Origin: Lewinellaceae bacterium
Lineage (GTDB): Bacteria; Bacteroidota; Bacteroidia; Chitinophagales; Saprospiraceae
Length of the DNA: 64,000 nt
Direction of reading: 5' to 3'
Assembly: GCA_020636195.1 (NCBI GenBank)
Contig: JACJYH010000001.1
Span: 496,001 to 560,000, forward strand
Shown here: positions 34,193 to 42,283 of the stretch, piece after piece
Position numbering within the stretch: position 1 is the first letter of the stretch
Layout of the letters: each line of letters begins with the position of its first letter
Translations under genes and position numbers: made by a program
Notes under the pieces: generated by a model
Database searches by the model: none
What the model was told of the DNA's origin: nothing
Seen by the model: only the letters and a program-made list of their open reading frames with translations

Positions 34193-34942
34193 ATGAATAA
34201 CTTTTTATCTATTTTGAGCGTACTTATTTTTAGTTTTGGAACAGTTTTTTCGCAACAAGAATTGAAAGAAAACCAGTTTGAAGGTTACATAATTATGAAA
34301 AATGGCGATAGAAGAGACGGAATTATTGAGATCAGCAATATAAATTTACCATGGAGCTTTCAGGAAACGATTAAATTTTTTGACAAATCATTATTGGACA
34401 ATAAGAAAGTAAAGAAAAGTGAAAAGGAAGAATGTAAGCCTGGTGATGTTATAGAATATGGCATTGAAGGTAGAAGGTATTTGGTTGTGTCTTATAGCAA
34501 CAAGAACAATGTTGATGGAAATGCTTTGAACTCGGCTATAGGTCTAGCGAAAAACCTATCTCAAACAAAGTTTTATGCCGAATTATACAGAGAAGGTAAA
34601 GTTTCTTTGTACAGATTTTACAACTCACCTCCGGAATTTTATATTACTTCCGGCGAACAAGAAGGCAAAGATATGCATGAATACATTGAAAAATGTAAAA
34701 ATGAATTTGATATTTTAATTGAAAAAGGGGAGGAGAAAGCAAAAGCTTTTGATGATGTCAACATTAAAAAATTCTTCAAGGATTGTGATTATGTTGTAAA
34801 AAAATATCAAGATAAAAAATATACCAAACAACCTGTAAAAGGATTAAAATCAATGGTGCAACAATCCTTCATAAGAGGAGATGCTTTAGCGGCAGCAGCC
34901 ATGGAAATGATAGAAGATTATGAAGCAAATTGTGCTAAATAA
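34193..34942 (+). CDS. Secreted hypothetical protein
   Basis: 249 residues with a signal peptide (FLSILSVLIFSFGTVFSQ). The mature part begins ENQFEGYIIMKNGDRRDGII, which resembles proteins with a short beta-sheet opening, and continues with lysine/glutamate-rich helices. The C-terminal helices are rich in lysine. I recognise no family. It has its own promoter box and a strong terminator, so it is a single-gene unit at the edge of the AT-rich block. Confidence 0.65.
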   Translation: MNNFLSILSVLIFSFGTVFSQQELKENQFEGYIIMKNGDRRDGIIEISNINLPWSFQETIKFFDKSLLDNKKVKKSEKEECKPGDVIEYGIEGRRYLVVSYSNKNNVDGNALNSAIGLAKNLSQTKFYAELYREGKVSLYRFYNSPPEFYITSGEQEGKDMHEYIEKCKNEFDILIEKGEEKAKAFDDVNIKKFFKDCDYVVKKYQDKKYTKQPVKGLKSMVQQSFIRGDALAAAAMEMIEDYEANCAK

Positions 34943-34948
34943 TCACTC

Positions 34949-34988
34949 AAAAAAGGATCGAAATCTGAAATTTCGATCCTTTTTTTTT
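34949..34988 (+). terminator. Rho-independent terminator
   Basis: GGATCGAAAT (34955-34964) pairs perfectly with ATTTCGATCC (34970-34979), loop of 5, flanked by A and T runs (T8 after the stem). It terminates the gene at 34193. Confidence 0.9.
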
Positions 34989-35104
34989 AAACTACACAAT
35001 ATAGTGTTTTAGGATCAATTTACTACCTAAATATTTGATTATGAATCATATAATATCATGCGAGGAGCGATATTATTTCCCTGAAAATGGTGTTTTCTGA
35101 GGAT

Positions 35105-36139
35105 TTAATGCTCCATCTTAAATTTAACTGGTAGAGTATATGTTGATGCCATAAAATCGCCATCGAATACGGCAGCTCTATCAAAGTGTAGCTTTTTGGC
35201 AACATCAATTGAGGCTTCATCAATCCCATAGCCAAGAGATTGTGTAACTACAAAATCTGATGTGGAACCATCAAGATTTACTGTAAATTGGACTTTACAA
35301 GTTCCTTCTATATGATTTTTTCTTGCTTCAAGAGGATATTTTAAGTTTTTATATACAAATTGTAACATATTACTATTTGAACAATGATCAATGGCAGAAG
35401 GATTAAGACCTTTTTCAAGGCATGAAGTACAGTCATAACAAGGTAAAATGTCGGGCAAGGGATTTGACATTTTCCCCGATATATAAGTAGAATCTCCACT
35501 TTGCCATATATACCAAGCTCCATTTTTTTTAACCATGATGCTATCACTTTCTATTCTATTCACTTTATCCAACGTGGGCTCATGGATGATTGCTCCATTG
35601 TCATTCATGATGCCGAACAACCCGTTATGTTTAAAAAAATAAAATTTATAATTGTTGGTTTGAAAAATTGAATCGTAAGCTAAAGGAACTACCGGTACTC
35701 CTTCTTCTGATACCAAACCATATAGGTGACCATCCGAACATATATACATTGTATTGTCCTTAAATTTTTTTCCAAATTTCAAAAGGGATTTTTCAAATAT
35801 TCTTTTTCCTTCAAGATTATAAAGTACCGTTTCATACATCATTCTTCTTTTTACCATCTTTCCCACATATTCTAGTCCTCCGTAATCAAAATCAATAAGC
35901 GTATTACCTAGGGTGTCGATCATACCATAGAAAGGACCCTTGAAACGGTCGTATTTTGATACAATGATTGTGTTATTTACCACCTCTCCACAATAGTTAT
36001 ATATTGGTTTTATGACATATTCATTGTCCCCCATTTTACAATAACCACATTTACCTTTCCTATTTGTTTTTACCTGAAGTTGGGCTTGAACATGGAAAGT
36101 GATGCAGTAAAATAGAACTATAAGAGAAAATTTTTTCAT
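35105..36139 (-). CDS. WG-repeat protein with TonB C-terminal domain
   Basis: 344 residues. Signal peptide ending FHVQAQ (about 19). The first 215 residues contain loosely conserved WG repeats (YGMIDTLGNTLIDF, YGLVSEEGVPVVPLAYDSIF, FGIMNDNGAI). The last 75 residues form a TonB C-terminal domain (FVYKNLKYPLEARKNHIEGT, VQFTVNLDGSTSDFVVTQSL, TLPVKFKMEH). This architecture may link periplasmic sensing or binding to an outer-membrane receptor. Cysteine pairs (CGYCK, CYDCTSC) are present in the mature part. Confidence 0.78.
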   Translation of the reverse strand: MKKFSLIVLFYCITFHVQAQLQVKTNRKGKCGYCKMGDNEYVIKPIYNYCGEVVNNTIIVSKYDRFKGPFYGMIDTLGNTLIDFDYGGLEYVGKMVKRRMMYETVLYNLEGKRIFEKSLLKFGKKFKDNTMYICSDGHLYGLVSEEGVPVVPLAYDSIFQTNNYKFYFFKHNGLFGIMNDNGAIIHEPTLDKVNRIESDSIMVKKNGAWYIWQSGDSTYISGKMSNPLPDILPCYDCTSCLEKGLNPSAIDHCSNSNMLQFVYKNLKYPLEARKNHIEGTCKVQFTVNLDGSTSDFVVTQSLGYGIDEASIDVAKKLHFDRAAVFDGDFMASTYTLPVKFKMEH

Positions 36140-36258
36140 ACTTGATAATTTTATTATTGAGTTGAATTGAGCCTTTTGTATAAAGTCAAAAAGATTACTG
36201 TTTTATTTTTATCCTATTGGACATAAATATAATTATTACAGCCAATAATTACTCATCA

Positions 36259-36969
36259 CTACAAATTTAGACTTAGAGCTACGCCGTATGTTAACACATT
36301 GTCCCCACTTTTAGGATAATAAAAAAGATTGAAGTTCGGCCCAAACTTCAATTTAGAGAAAATATGGTAATCTAACCCAAGAGTATATCCAAGGCCTAAA
36401 TCTAAATAATGACCCTGTTGGGTTAAAATAATCAAAGTTTTATCAAATGATTTGTAGGATACGAAATATTTTTGCGTTTCAAAAATATATTCATAATCTA
36501 AAATTGAGCAATTGAGTCCTGTATAAAATGAAAATTTATTTTTATCAATGATAGTATAGCTTACGCCTACACTAAATATTTGTGCTGTGGCGATTCTTTC
36601 AGGCGTATCAGTTTCCCAGAACCCAATGTAAAGATTATTATCTATATAACTTAATACTTCTGAGTTCGACAAGAAACCTACCGGATTGCCATTGTACCTA
36701 AATGCAAAATAATTACCTCCATATAAAAGTGGTATTTCTCCTTGACCGGCACTTCCATGAACATTGTGATACCCTATGTTGAATGTCAACCTCTTTTTAA
36801 AGAGGTAGCTTAAAGTTAAACCCATAGATTTTCCGGATAAATCACCGGTACCAAAAAAGCTGCCTCCATATTGCATTTTTAATCCAATTTTAGGATTTTG
36901 ACTAAAGATGTCAAAAGGCTTTATAATCAAAAGGATTAAAATGAAGAATTTTATTGTTACAATTTTCAT
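36259..36969 (-). CDS. Outer-membrane beta-barrel-like hypothetical protein
   Basis: 236 residues. Signal peptide with FFILILLIIKPFDIFSQ. The body has glycine-start alternating strands (KIGLKMQYGGSFFGTGD, LTLSYLFKKRLTFNIGYHNVHG, GLGYTLGLDYHIFSKLKFG) and ends in VLTYGVALSLNL, a typical barrel C-terminus. It begins 10 bases after the next barrel gene at 36980 and is probably co-transcribed and distantly related to it. No function is recognised. Confidence 0.62.
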   Translation of the reverse strand: MKIVTIKFFILILLIIKPFDIFSQNPKIGLKMQYGGSFFGTGDLSGKSMGLTLSYLFKKRLTFNIGYHNVHGSAGQGEIPLLYGGNYFAFRYNGNPVGFLSNSEVLSYIDNNLYIGFWETDTPERIATAQIFSVGVSYTIIDKNKFSFYTGLNCSILDYEYIFETQKYFVSYKSFDKTLIILTQQGHYLDLGLGYTLGLDYHIFSKLKFGPNFNLFYYPKSGDNVLTYGVALSLNL

Positions 36970-36979
36970 ACGAGATTTA

Positions 36980-37636
36980 TTATAAAATTTGGTAAAGAAA
37001 GCCTAAAGAAAGTGCAATATTGTGGCCCGAATTTGTAAACACATCATGTTCATACATTGAGTAGAATTCGAAGGACAATTCATTGAAAAGTTTATATTGG
37101 GTATTCAACCCTGCACATAAATACCATGCAGAATAATTGTGGTATAACGGTACCGGGTAGGTGTATTCTCTGGAAATACTTGTATTATCCTTCAATATAA
37201 TGGTCTCTTCCAATGGTCTTAATATTGCTTCTGATTTAAACTTGCTAAAACCACCTAAAACTCTAAAATTCCACCTTTTCTTCTCCAAGATTTTTACACC
37301 AAATATAGTATTCCATGCATTGTAATTGCTTATTCCTTGTGAGGTTTTTTTGATAGATTTGATGCCTTCAGAATCCGTATGATTAATTAAATAATCATCA
37401 TCCAATGACTCAGAAATATCTATTCCCTTTCCACTTCCCATACAAAGCCCAACAGAAATATCTACTGTTTTATTAAAATTGTGTTTTATAAAAACAGCAT
37501 GCCTCACTCCTGAAAGATTAAATTTTTGTTGGTAAACATAGCCAATATTATACCCAAAGCCATAGTTTTGGGCGTTTAATGTCATTGTTTGTACCGATAG
37601 ACAATAGGCTGCAGCGATAAAAATAATATATTTCAT
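36980..37636 (-). CDS. Outer-membrane beta-barrel-like hypothetical protein
   Basis: 218 residues, signal peptide ending TLNAQ (about 23). Mature strands include YGFGYNIGYVYQQKFNL, NTIFGVKILEKKRWNFRVLGG and a last strand NIALSLGFLYQIL. It looks like a small barrel of the PorT/opacity-protein kind. A -7 box lies at 37657-37664. It is followed 10 bases later by a second barrel gene; the two resemble each other in length and strand layout. Confidence 0.62.
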   Translation of the reverse strand: MKYIIFIAAAYCLSVQTMTLNAQNYGFGYNIGYVYQQKFNLSGVRHAVFIKHNFNKTVDISVGLCMGSGKGIDISESLDDDYLINHTDSEGIKSIKKTSQGISNYNAWNTIFGVKILEKKRWNFRVLGGFSKFKSEAILRPLEETIILKDNTSISREYTYPVPLYHNYSAWYLCAGLNTQYKLFNELSFEFYSMYEHDVFTNSGHNIALSLGFLYQIL

Positions 37637-37656
37637 ACTTACACAAAATTTTACGA

Positions 37657-37664
37657 CAAATATA
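37657..37664 (-). promoter_or_regulatory. -7 box TATATTTG
   Basis: Exact TAnnTTTG on the minus strand, 20 bases before the ATG at 37636. Confidence 0.45.
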
Positions 37665-37714
37665 GTGGAATATTTCTATTCATCATAGTAAGTCAAAACA
37701 TCACTGATTTTCCT

Positions 37715-38425
37715 TTACCTACCAAATCCAATGTATATTCCACATTGGATTGCATTAATGGATAAATTAATGATATCATGATATGTATTGTAGCCTTTTA
37801 TTTCGTTGTCTTCATAAATCAATTTGCGGGTATCAATAGATACATAATCCAAATTTTGTATTGATTTAATGTAATGAAGGTACACCTGAAGTGAAGAGTT
37901 TATATTCATTTGTTTTTGAAAACAAAATCCAAAGTTGGCTAATATATTTGGTTTTAAAAAATTGTTGACTGTTCTTAGGTATGCGATATTCCCATTATTT
38001 AACCCAACATTGTCTAAGGAACTTTTATTATTTTTTAAAACAATATCCCATCTCAAACCTCCTTCTACGCCCACATCCCATCCGTGTTTATTGTTTTTAT
38101 AAAGTGATTTATATAAGAGTATCGGTACATTTATTCTCATAATTTCTTCCAAAAAGATTGAAGGTACTTCCAATTTTTGTGTTCTAAGTTCAACCCTTGT
38201 TTTTAATTTATAAGTATTGGAAATAGTATAGTCACAATGGAGTGCCAAACTAAAAGGTAATTTCAATAAAACTCCATATCTATCATTATTCAAATTTAAA
38301 GCGTCAATATTTGCGCCAAAGCCAAATGTAATTCTGTTTTGTGTAAAACAATGTGTAGTTATTAAAACACACAAACCAAATGTAAACCATATTTTGCTAT
38401 AATTTTTTGCCCATTTTAAAGTCAT
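37715..38425 (-). CDS. PorT-like outer-membrane barrel protein, hypothetical
   Basis: 236 residues from the ATG at 38425. A hydrophobic stretch (IWFTFGLCVLITTHCFTQ) acts as a signal. Strands such as RITFGFGANIDALNLNNDRY, FSLALHCDYTISNTYKL, HGWDVGVEGGLRWDIVL and a C-terminal IQCGIYIGFGR are typical of PorT-type barrels. A longer frame from 38518 would overlap the upstream lipoprotein gene by 71 bases and is disfavoured. The gene lies 22 bases downstream of that lipoprotein, and the two are probably co-transcribed. Confidence 0.62.
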   Translation of the reverse strand: MTLKWAKNYSKIWFTFGLCVLITTHCFTQNRITFGFGANIDALNLNNDRYGVLLKLPFSLALHCDYTISNTYKLKTRVELRTQKLEVPSIFLEEIMRINVPILLYKSLYKNNKHGWDVGVEGGLRWDIVLKNNKSSLDNVGLNNGNIAYLRTVNNFLKPNILANFGFCFQKQMNINSSLQVYLHYIKSIQNLDYVSIDTRKLIYEDNEIKGYNTYHDIINLSINAIQCGIYIGFGR

Positions 38426-38447
38426 AATATTATATTGTGTTGATTGT

Positions 38448-39860
38448 CTAGTAAGTAATTCCAATTCCAAAGTTATCAATAATAACATCACTGTTCGTAC
38501 ACCAGCTGTATAAATCATGAAAAATCGGTCTATAACTGGTAGAATGGATCACACCCGTATAGAATGGATTTAAGCAATAAAAATAATCAGTGCTGATCTC
38601 AATAGGATTTATTAAATCACTATAAAATAATAGATTGACGCAAACCGAATATAAAGAAACATCATTATTTGTTACATCATCAAACATTGGAGCGTTAATA
38701 GATATCCATTTGCTATGGTCCTGTGTTGGAATGTATTTTGTCGATACAATCGGCACAACAAATTTTGTATTTTTAAATACGGTATTTCTTTTATTGACTG
38801 AAATGTCAACTTTGAATTTGTCCAAGTCAAAATATCTAACTGAAGGTACCACAAATCTTTTATATTCATTTGGTTTTAAATTTGAGAAAAAGTCAAATGA
38901 CACATTGGCAGACTCGTTGAAAAGGTTGTTTACTAAGATGAACAAATCATTTCTTACATCAAAACCTGATAAGATTAAATTTTTATTCAGTGGATTGTCA
39001 GGATCACAATTTCTAGGACATGGAATCGTCAACCCACAAGGAGACGGATCAAATGCAAATTCGCCTTTGTAAGAGCATAGATCTTTCCAGATTTGGAAGC
39101 AATTGAATTTATTTAAAATCAGCTTATTAGATTCCCCATTATATTGAATTCCGGATTTAACTATAGGGTCTAAAATATCTTCACTGCAATATTCAAATTG
39201 TGGAAACAATTCAAATAGACTGATGTTCTTTTCATTTGCCATATTATCTACATCGATCAAGGTGTAATCAGTTGAATATTTCAACATCACATAAAAATAC
39301 TTTATATTACTAAAAAATCCTTCTTCAAATTCTTTAATCAATTCAGAGTATCCATTATAGTAATAGAATACATAGCAATAATCTATCAGACTAGGCGTCA
39401 TGACACCAACAAATGGAATTATATCCGAAGTGTCCCAATCGTAATTATAAAATAGATCCGGTAGCTTAATAGTTACCATTGGGTCAAATTCAGCTACTCT
39501 ATCCGTTAGAGTTTCACCAAATAATGCTTTGACTTCTTCATCTTCATTTTGTTTGATGAGCCGTTGTATAGTTTTTCCTGATGGCAACACATCGTCTTTA
39601 ATTAATGAGTAAAGCAACTCTTGAAATATTTGCTTGTCAGGCATTTTACTTTTCTGCTTGATGTAATCTCTTAATTCTTTTTCTTTTAGCGCGGCAGCAA
39701 GTGATTTACCAAAGGCTAAGCGAATCTGATATAATTCTCTTGCTTGCGAAGGTATGTCTTCCGTCCAAGAAGAGATATGGCTTTCTAATATAGAATCATC
39801 TCCTTGGCAAGAAAAGGTAAAAAATAAAACCAAGTAAAAAATGTAATGACGAAATAGCAT
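38448..39860 (-). CDS. Large lipoprotein of unknown function
   Basis: 470 residues. The N-terminus HYIFYLVLFFTFSC is a lipoprotein signal (Cys about residue 18). The first 110 residues are helical and charged (ELYQIRLAFGKSLAAALKEK, KQIFQELLYSLIKDDVLPSG), the rest has mixed strands with aromatic patches and a cysteine-rich stretch (SPCGLTIPCPRNCDPDNPL). I do not recognise the family; it may be a lineage-specific surface protein. It is upstream of the barrel gene at 37715, 22 bases apart. Confidence 0.6.
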   Translation of the reverse strand: MLFRHYIFYLVLFFTFSCQGDDSILESHISSWTEDIPSQARELYQIRLAFGKSLAAALKEKELRDYIKQKSKMPDKQIFQELLYSLIKDDVLPSGKTIQRLIKQNEDEEVKALFGETLTDRVAEFDPMVTIKLPDLFYNYDWDTSDIIPFVGVMTPSLIDYCYVFYYYNGYSELIKEFEEGFFSNIKYFYVMLKYSTDYTLIDVDNMANEKNISLFELFPQFEYCSEDILDPIVKSGIQYNGESNKLILNKFNCFQIWKDLCSYKGEFAFDPSPCGLTIPCPRNCDPDNPLNKNLILSGFDVRNDLFILVNNLFNESANVSFDFFSNLKPNEYKRFVVPSVRYFDLDKFKVDISVNKRNTVFKNTKFVVPIVSTKYIPTQDHSKWISINAPMFDDVTNNDVSLYSVCVNLLFYSDLINPIEISTDYFYCLNPFYTGVIHSTSYRPIFHDLYSWCTNSDVIIDNFGIGITY

Positions 39861-40391
39861 TTTTAGTAAAATTTAACTATTACAGTGGAAATTCCCGCTG
39901 TAAATATATATTGTTTTATTCGTTATTTAAAATAATTATTGTGCAAATGATTCATAACTTATGTTTCTTGACCTCCTAAATCACTTTGGAAAATGTATGA
40001 TTGACTTAAGTTATTTGGATCGTATTTTGGATAATAAAGGTTTTATATAATGCGATGTCTATAGAATTTACTGTAATGGCCAGTTTCATCAAGACACTAG
40101 ATAAATTGACCGATTTTCTTTCAGGGCATCAAAAGTGATTGTTTTTAACTGTATTATTACAGGTCATACAATTTAACCAATCTAATATCAAACACATAGG
40201 AATAATGGCTTTCGAATATAGTATTCGTTTGGATTCTGACAATTGTATGTATGTGATGTCGCACAGTTTTATCATTCCAAAGAAAATTCTTCTTAAAATT
40301 TTTAATAAGTTTTTTTTATTAAATATTTGGATTTTCAAGCATAATAAAGCAAAATTGAAAAATACTGTGATAAAAATATGCTTATTTACAC
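39861..40391. other. AT-rich intergenic region upstream of the Xre-ImmA/PIN unit
   Basis: About 530 bases with no convincing gene. Overlapping frames on both strands (about 40129-40414) code biased Ile/Lys/Phe peptides and are probably chance. A 27-codon frame at about 40054-40137 codes a short amphipathic peptide, unsupported. The region ends at the operator listed next. Confidence 0.5.
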
Positions 40392-40439
40392 AAAATGGTT
40401 TACAAATAATTTAAATTGCATAACTTTGTAAACCATTTT
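40392..40439 (+). promoter_or_regulatory. Perfect 15-bp inverted-repeat operator over the promoter
   Basis: AAAATGGTTTACAAA (40392-40406) and TTTGTAAACCATTTT (40425-40439) are exact complements. Their centres are 33 bp apart, about three helical turns. The right arm overlaps the -7 box TAACTTTG (40421-40428), which is 26 bases from the Xre-ImmA ATG. This is the layout of an autoregulated promoter in which a dimeric or tetrameric Xre protein blocks transcription. Confidence 0.72.
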
Positions 40440-40453
40440 AAACATTCACCTCC

Positions 40454-41509
40454 ATGAAGGAATTAGTCTCCAAAAGAATAAAGTCAGCCCGAGTTCTAGC
40501 CCGGAAATCACTCCGTGAATTATCAGAAGACATTAAGAACCTAGTAAGTCATAATGCCATTCAAAAATATGAAAATGCAAAAATGATGCCTGATAGCAAG
40601 GTGTTGCTTGCCTTATCAAATGCCCTTGGCGTCAAACCGGACTACTTTTTTATGCCTTACAATGTAGATGTATCTCATATAGAGTTTAGAAAAAACAGTA
40701 AATTACCTAAGAAGTATGTTGATGCTTTGAAGGAGGAGGTGCGCGATCATGTTTCAAGGTATTTGGAAGTTGAAAATTATTTACAGTTATCATCATCATT
40801 TCAAAACCCTATTGCTGACATGGTAATTAATGATGGAGAAGATTTAGAAATTGCCGTTAATAAACTGTTGACAGATTGGAAAATTGGCTACAACGCTTTG
40901 CCTAATGTAATTGATCTCCTCGAATACAATGAAATAAAAGTTGTAGAGATAGATGCTCAGGATGGTTTTGATGGATTATCAGGGTGGGTCAATTCACAGA
41001 TACCCGTAATCGTAATTAATAAAAAATATTCGGTAGAGCGCAAGAGGTTTACAGCTCTCCACGAGTTAGGACATTTATTGTTAAATTTTAATTCTGATCT
41101 TTCGCGGAAAGACGTAGAAAGATTTTGTCACAGGTTTGCCGGTGCCGTTTTGATTCCTCAGGAAACTTTTTATAAAGAATTCGGAAAAATTCGGAGTAAT
41201 ATAAGTATTAATGAATTAATAGCAGTAAAGGAAGTCTATGGTATTTCAATTCAAGCTCTTATGGCAAGAGCCAGAGCGTTACATGTGATAAATGAATCGG
41301 CTTACAAGAGATTTTGTATAGAGGTAAATAAAAAACCAAATCTAAAGATGGAAATTGGCTATGGCAATTTTAAGGGAAATGAAAGTTCCTATAGATTTAA
41401 GCAGTTACTCTTTCGTGCTGTATCAGAAGATGCTATTTCATTGAGTAAAGCAGCTAATCTTTCTAATCAAAAGTTGGCAGCTTTCAGAGACGAATATATA
41501 GAGATATGA
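40454..41509 (+). CDS. Xre-family HTH protein fused to ImmA/IrrE metallopeptidase (M78)
   Basis: 351 residues. An N-terminal Xre helix-turn-helix (about residues 7-62: IKSARVLARKSLRELSEDI, SHNAIQKYENAKMMPDSKVL) is followed by an ImmA/IrrE zinc peptidase domain with HEXXH at His203-His207 (ALHELGHLL) and a downstream RFCHRFAGAVLIP helix. The same protein can bind its operator and cleave a regulator, including perhaps itself, as in ICE/phage ImmR-ImmA pairs. It overlaps the PIN gene by 4 bases and is probably the antitoxin or regulator of this pair. Confidence 0.88.
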   Translation: MKELVSKRIKSARVLARKSLRELSEDIKNLVSHNAIQKYENAKMMPDSKVLLALSNALGVKPDYFFMPYNVDVSHIEFRKNSKLPKKYVDALKEEVRDHVSRYLEVENYLQLSSSFQNPIADMVINDGEDLEIAVNKLLTDWKIGYNALPNVIDLLEYNEIKVVEIDAQDGFDGLSGWVNSQIPVIVINKKYSVERKRFTALHELGHLLLNFNSDLSRKDVERFCHRFAGAVLIPQETFYKEFGKIRSNISINELIAVKEVYGISIQALMARARALHVINESAYKRFCIEVNKKPNLKMEIGYGNFKGNESSYRFKQLLFRAVSEDAISLSKAANLSNQKLAAFRDEYIEI

Positions 41510-42015
41510 TTGTAGTAGTCAACGATGCTAACATCCTGATAGATTTAGTAAAACTTGAACTATATGCTATTTTTTTTGATCTGCCGTTGGTGTTTTACAC
41601 AACAGATATCATACTTGAAGAATTACATTTTGAACAAAAGGAGTATTTAACCCCTTTTATAGAAAAAGGAACGTTTAAAATTTTAAACCTTTCGCCGGAT
41701 GATTTAATTGAAATCAATGAATTACAAAAGGAAAAGCCTCAACTTTCCATTCAAGATTTTTCAGCAGTTGTTTGTTCAAAAAAGGTAAATGGCGCAATAA
41801 TTACATCAGATAATAACCTACGTAAGTTTGCGATCACAAAAAATATCCTAGTTTTAGGATATCTTTGGGTATTTGATCAGATGGTAGAAAGTGGAAAATC
41901 AAACCCAAAAATTGCAATCCATAAATTAGTAGAATTAAATACAAAAATAAATATCAGGCTAAATTTACCACCTGTTGAATGTGATATAAGGATTAAACGT
42001 TGGCAGGAAGATTGA
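41506..42015 (+). CDS. PIN-domain protein, probable toxin partner
   Basis: 169 residues. The PIN fold is shown by the acidic set: Asp7 and Asp13 region (VVVNDANILIDLV), Glu in TTDIILEELHFEQ, Asp in IQDFSAV and Asp in GAIITSDNNLRKFA. These four acidic positions chelate Mg in PIN ribonucleases. A C-terminal tail (about 130-169) is extra. Translation is coupled to the Xre-ImmA gene by ATGA. The pair reads as a toxin-antitoxin-like module; toxicity is inference. Confidence 0.8.
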   Translation: MIVVVNDANILIDLVKLELYAIFFDLPLVFYTTDIILEELHFEQKEYLTPFIEKGTFKILNLSPDDLIEINELQKEKPQLSIQDFSAVVCSKKVNGAIITSDNNLRKFAITKNILVLGYLWVFDQMVESGKSNPKIAIHKLVELNTKINIRLNLPPVECDIRIKRWQED

Positions 42016-42283
42016 AATAGACAAACTTGTTTGTGTCCTAAAAATTAAAAAATACATGGAAAATTTGTAACTGAACAAGGGTGGTTTGAAAGATCAGTTT
42101 TTAATGTCTTCTTGGTTTTGAAAATTGAATCCAATTGGATCTAGTATTTTATTTATACTATCTTCCTAATCATTTCATAACAATATGCTAATTCTTTGCT
42201 GATTTTTATCATCCATAGAACATGTTTTTTGAAAATTACCTAACTTAGCGCATTCATAGTTAAAGTCATTAATTTATACATTC

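Noticed and set aside
40129..40414. Two overlapping frames on opposite strands (69 and 91 codons) upstream of the Xre-ImmA gene
   Set aside because: Composition is biased to Ile, Lys, Phe and Asn as expected from AT-rich noncoding DNA, there is no promoter or family resemblance, and the plus-strand frame runs into the operator.
42016..42045. Hairpin ACAAACTTGTTTGT after the PIN gene as a terminator
   Set aside because: The stem is short with a 2-base loop and no T run follows.
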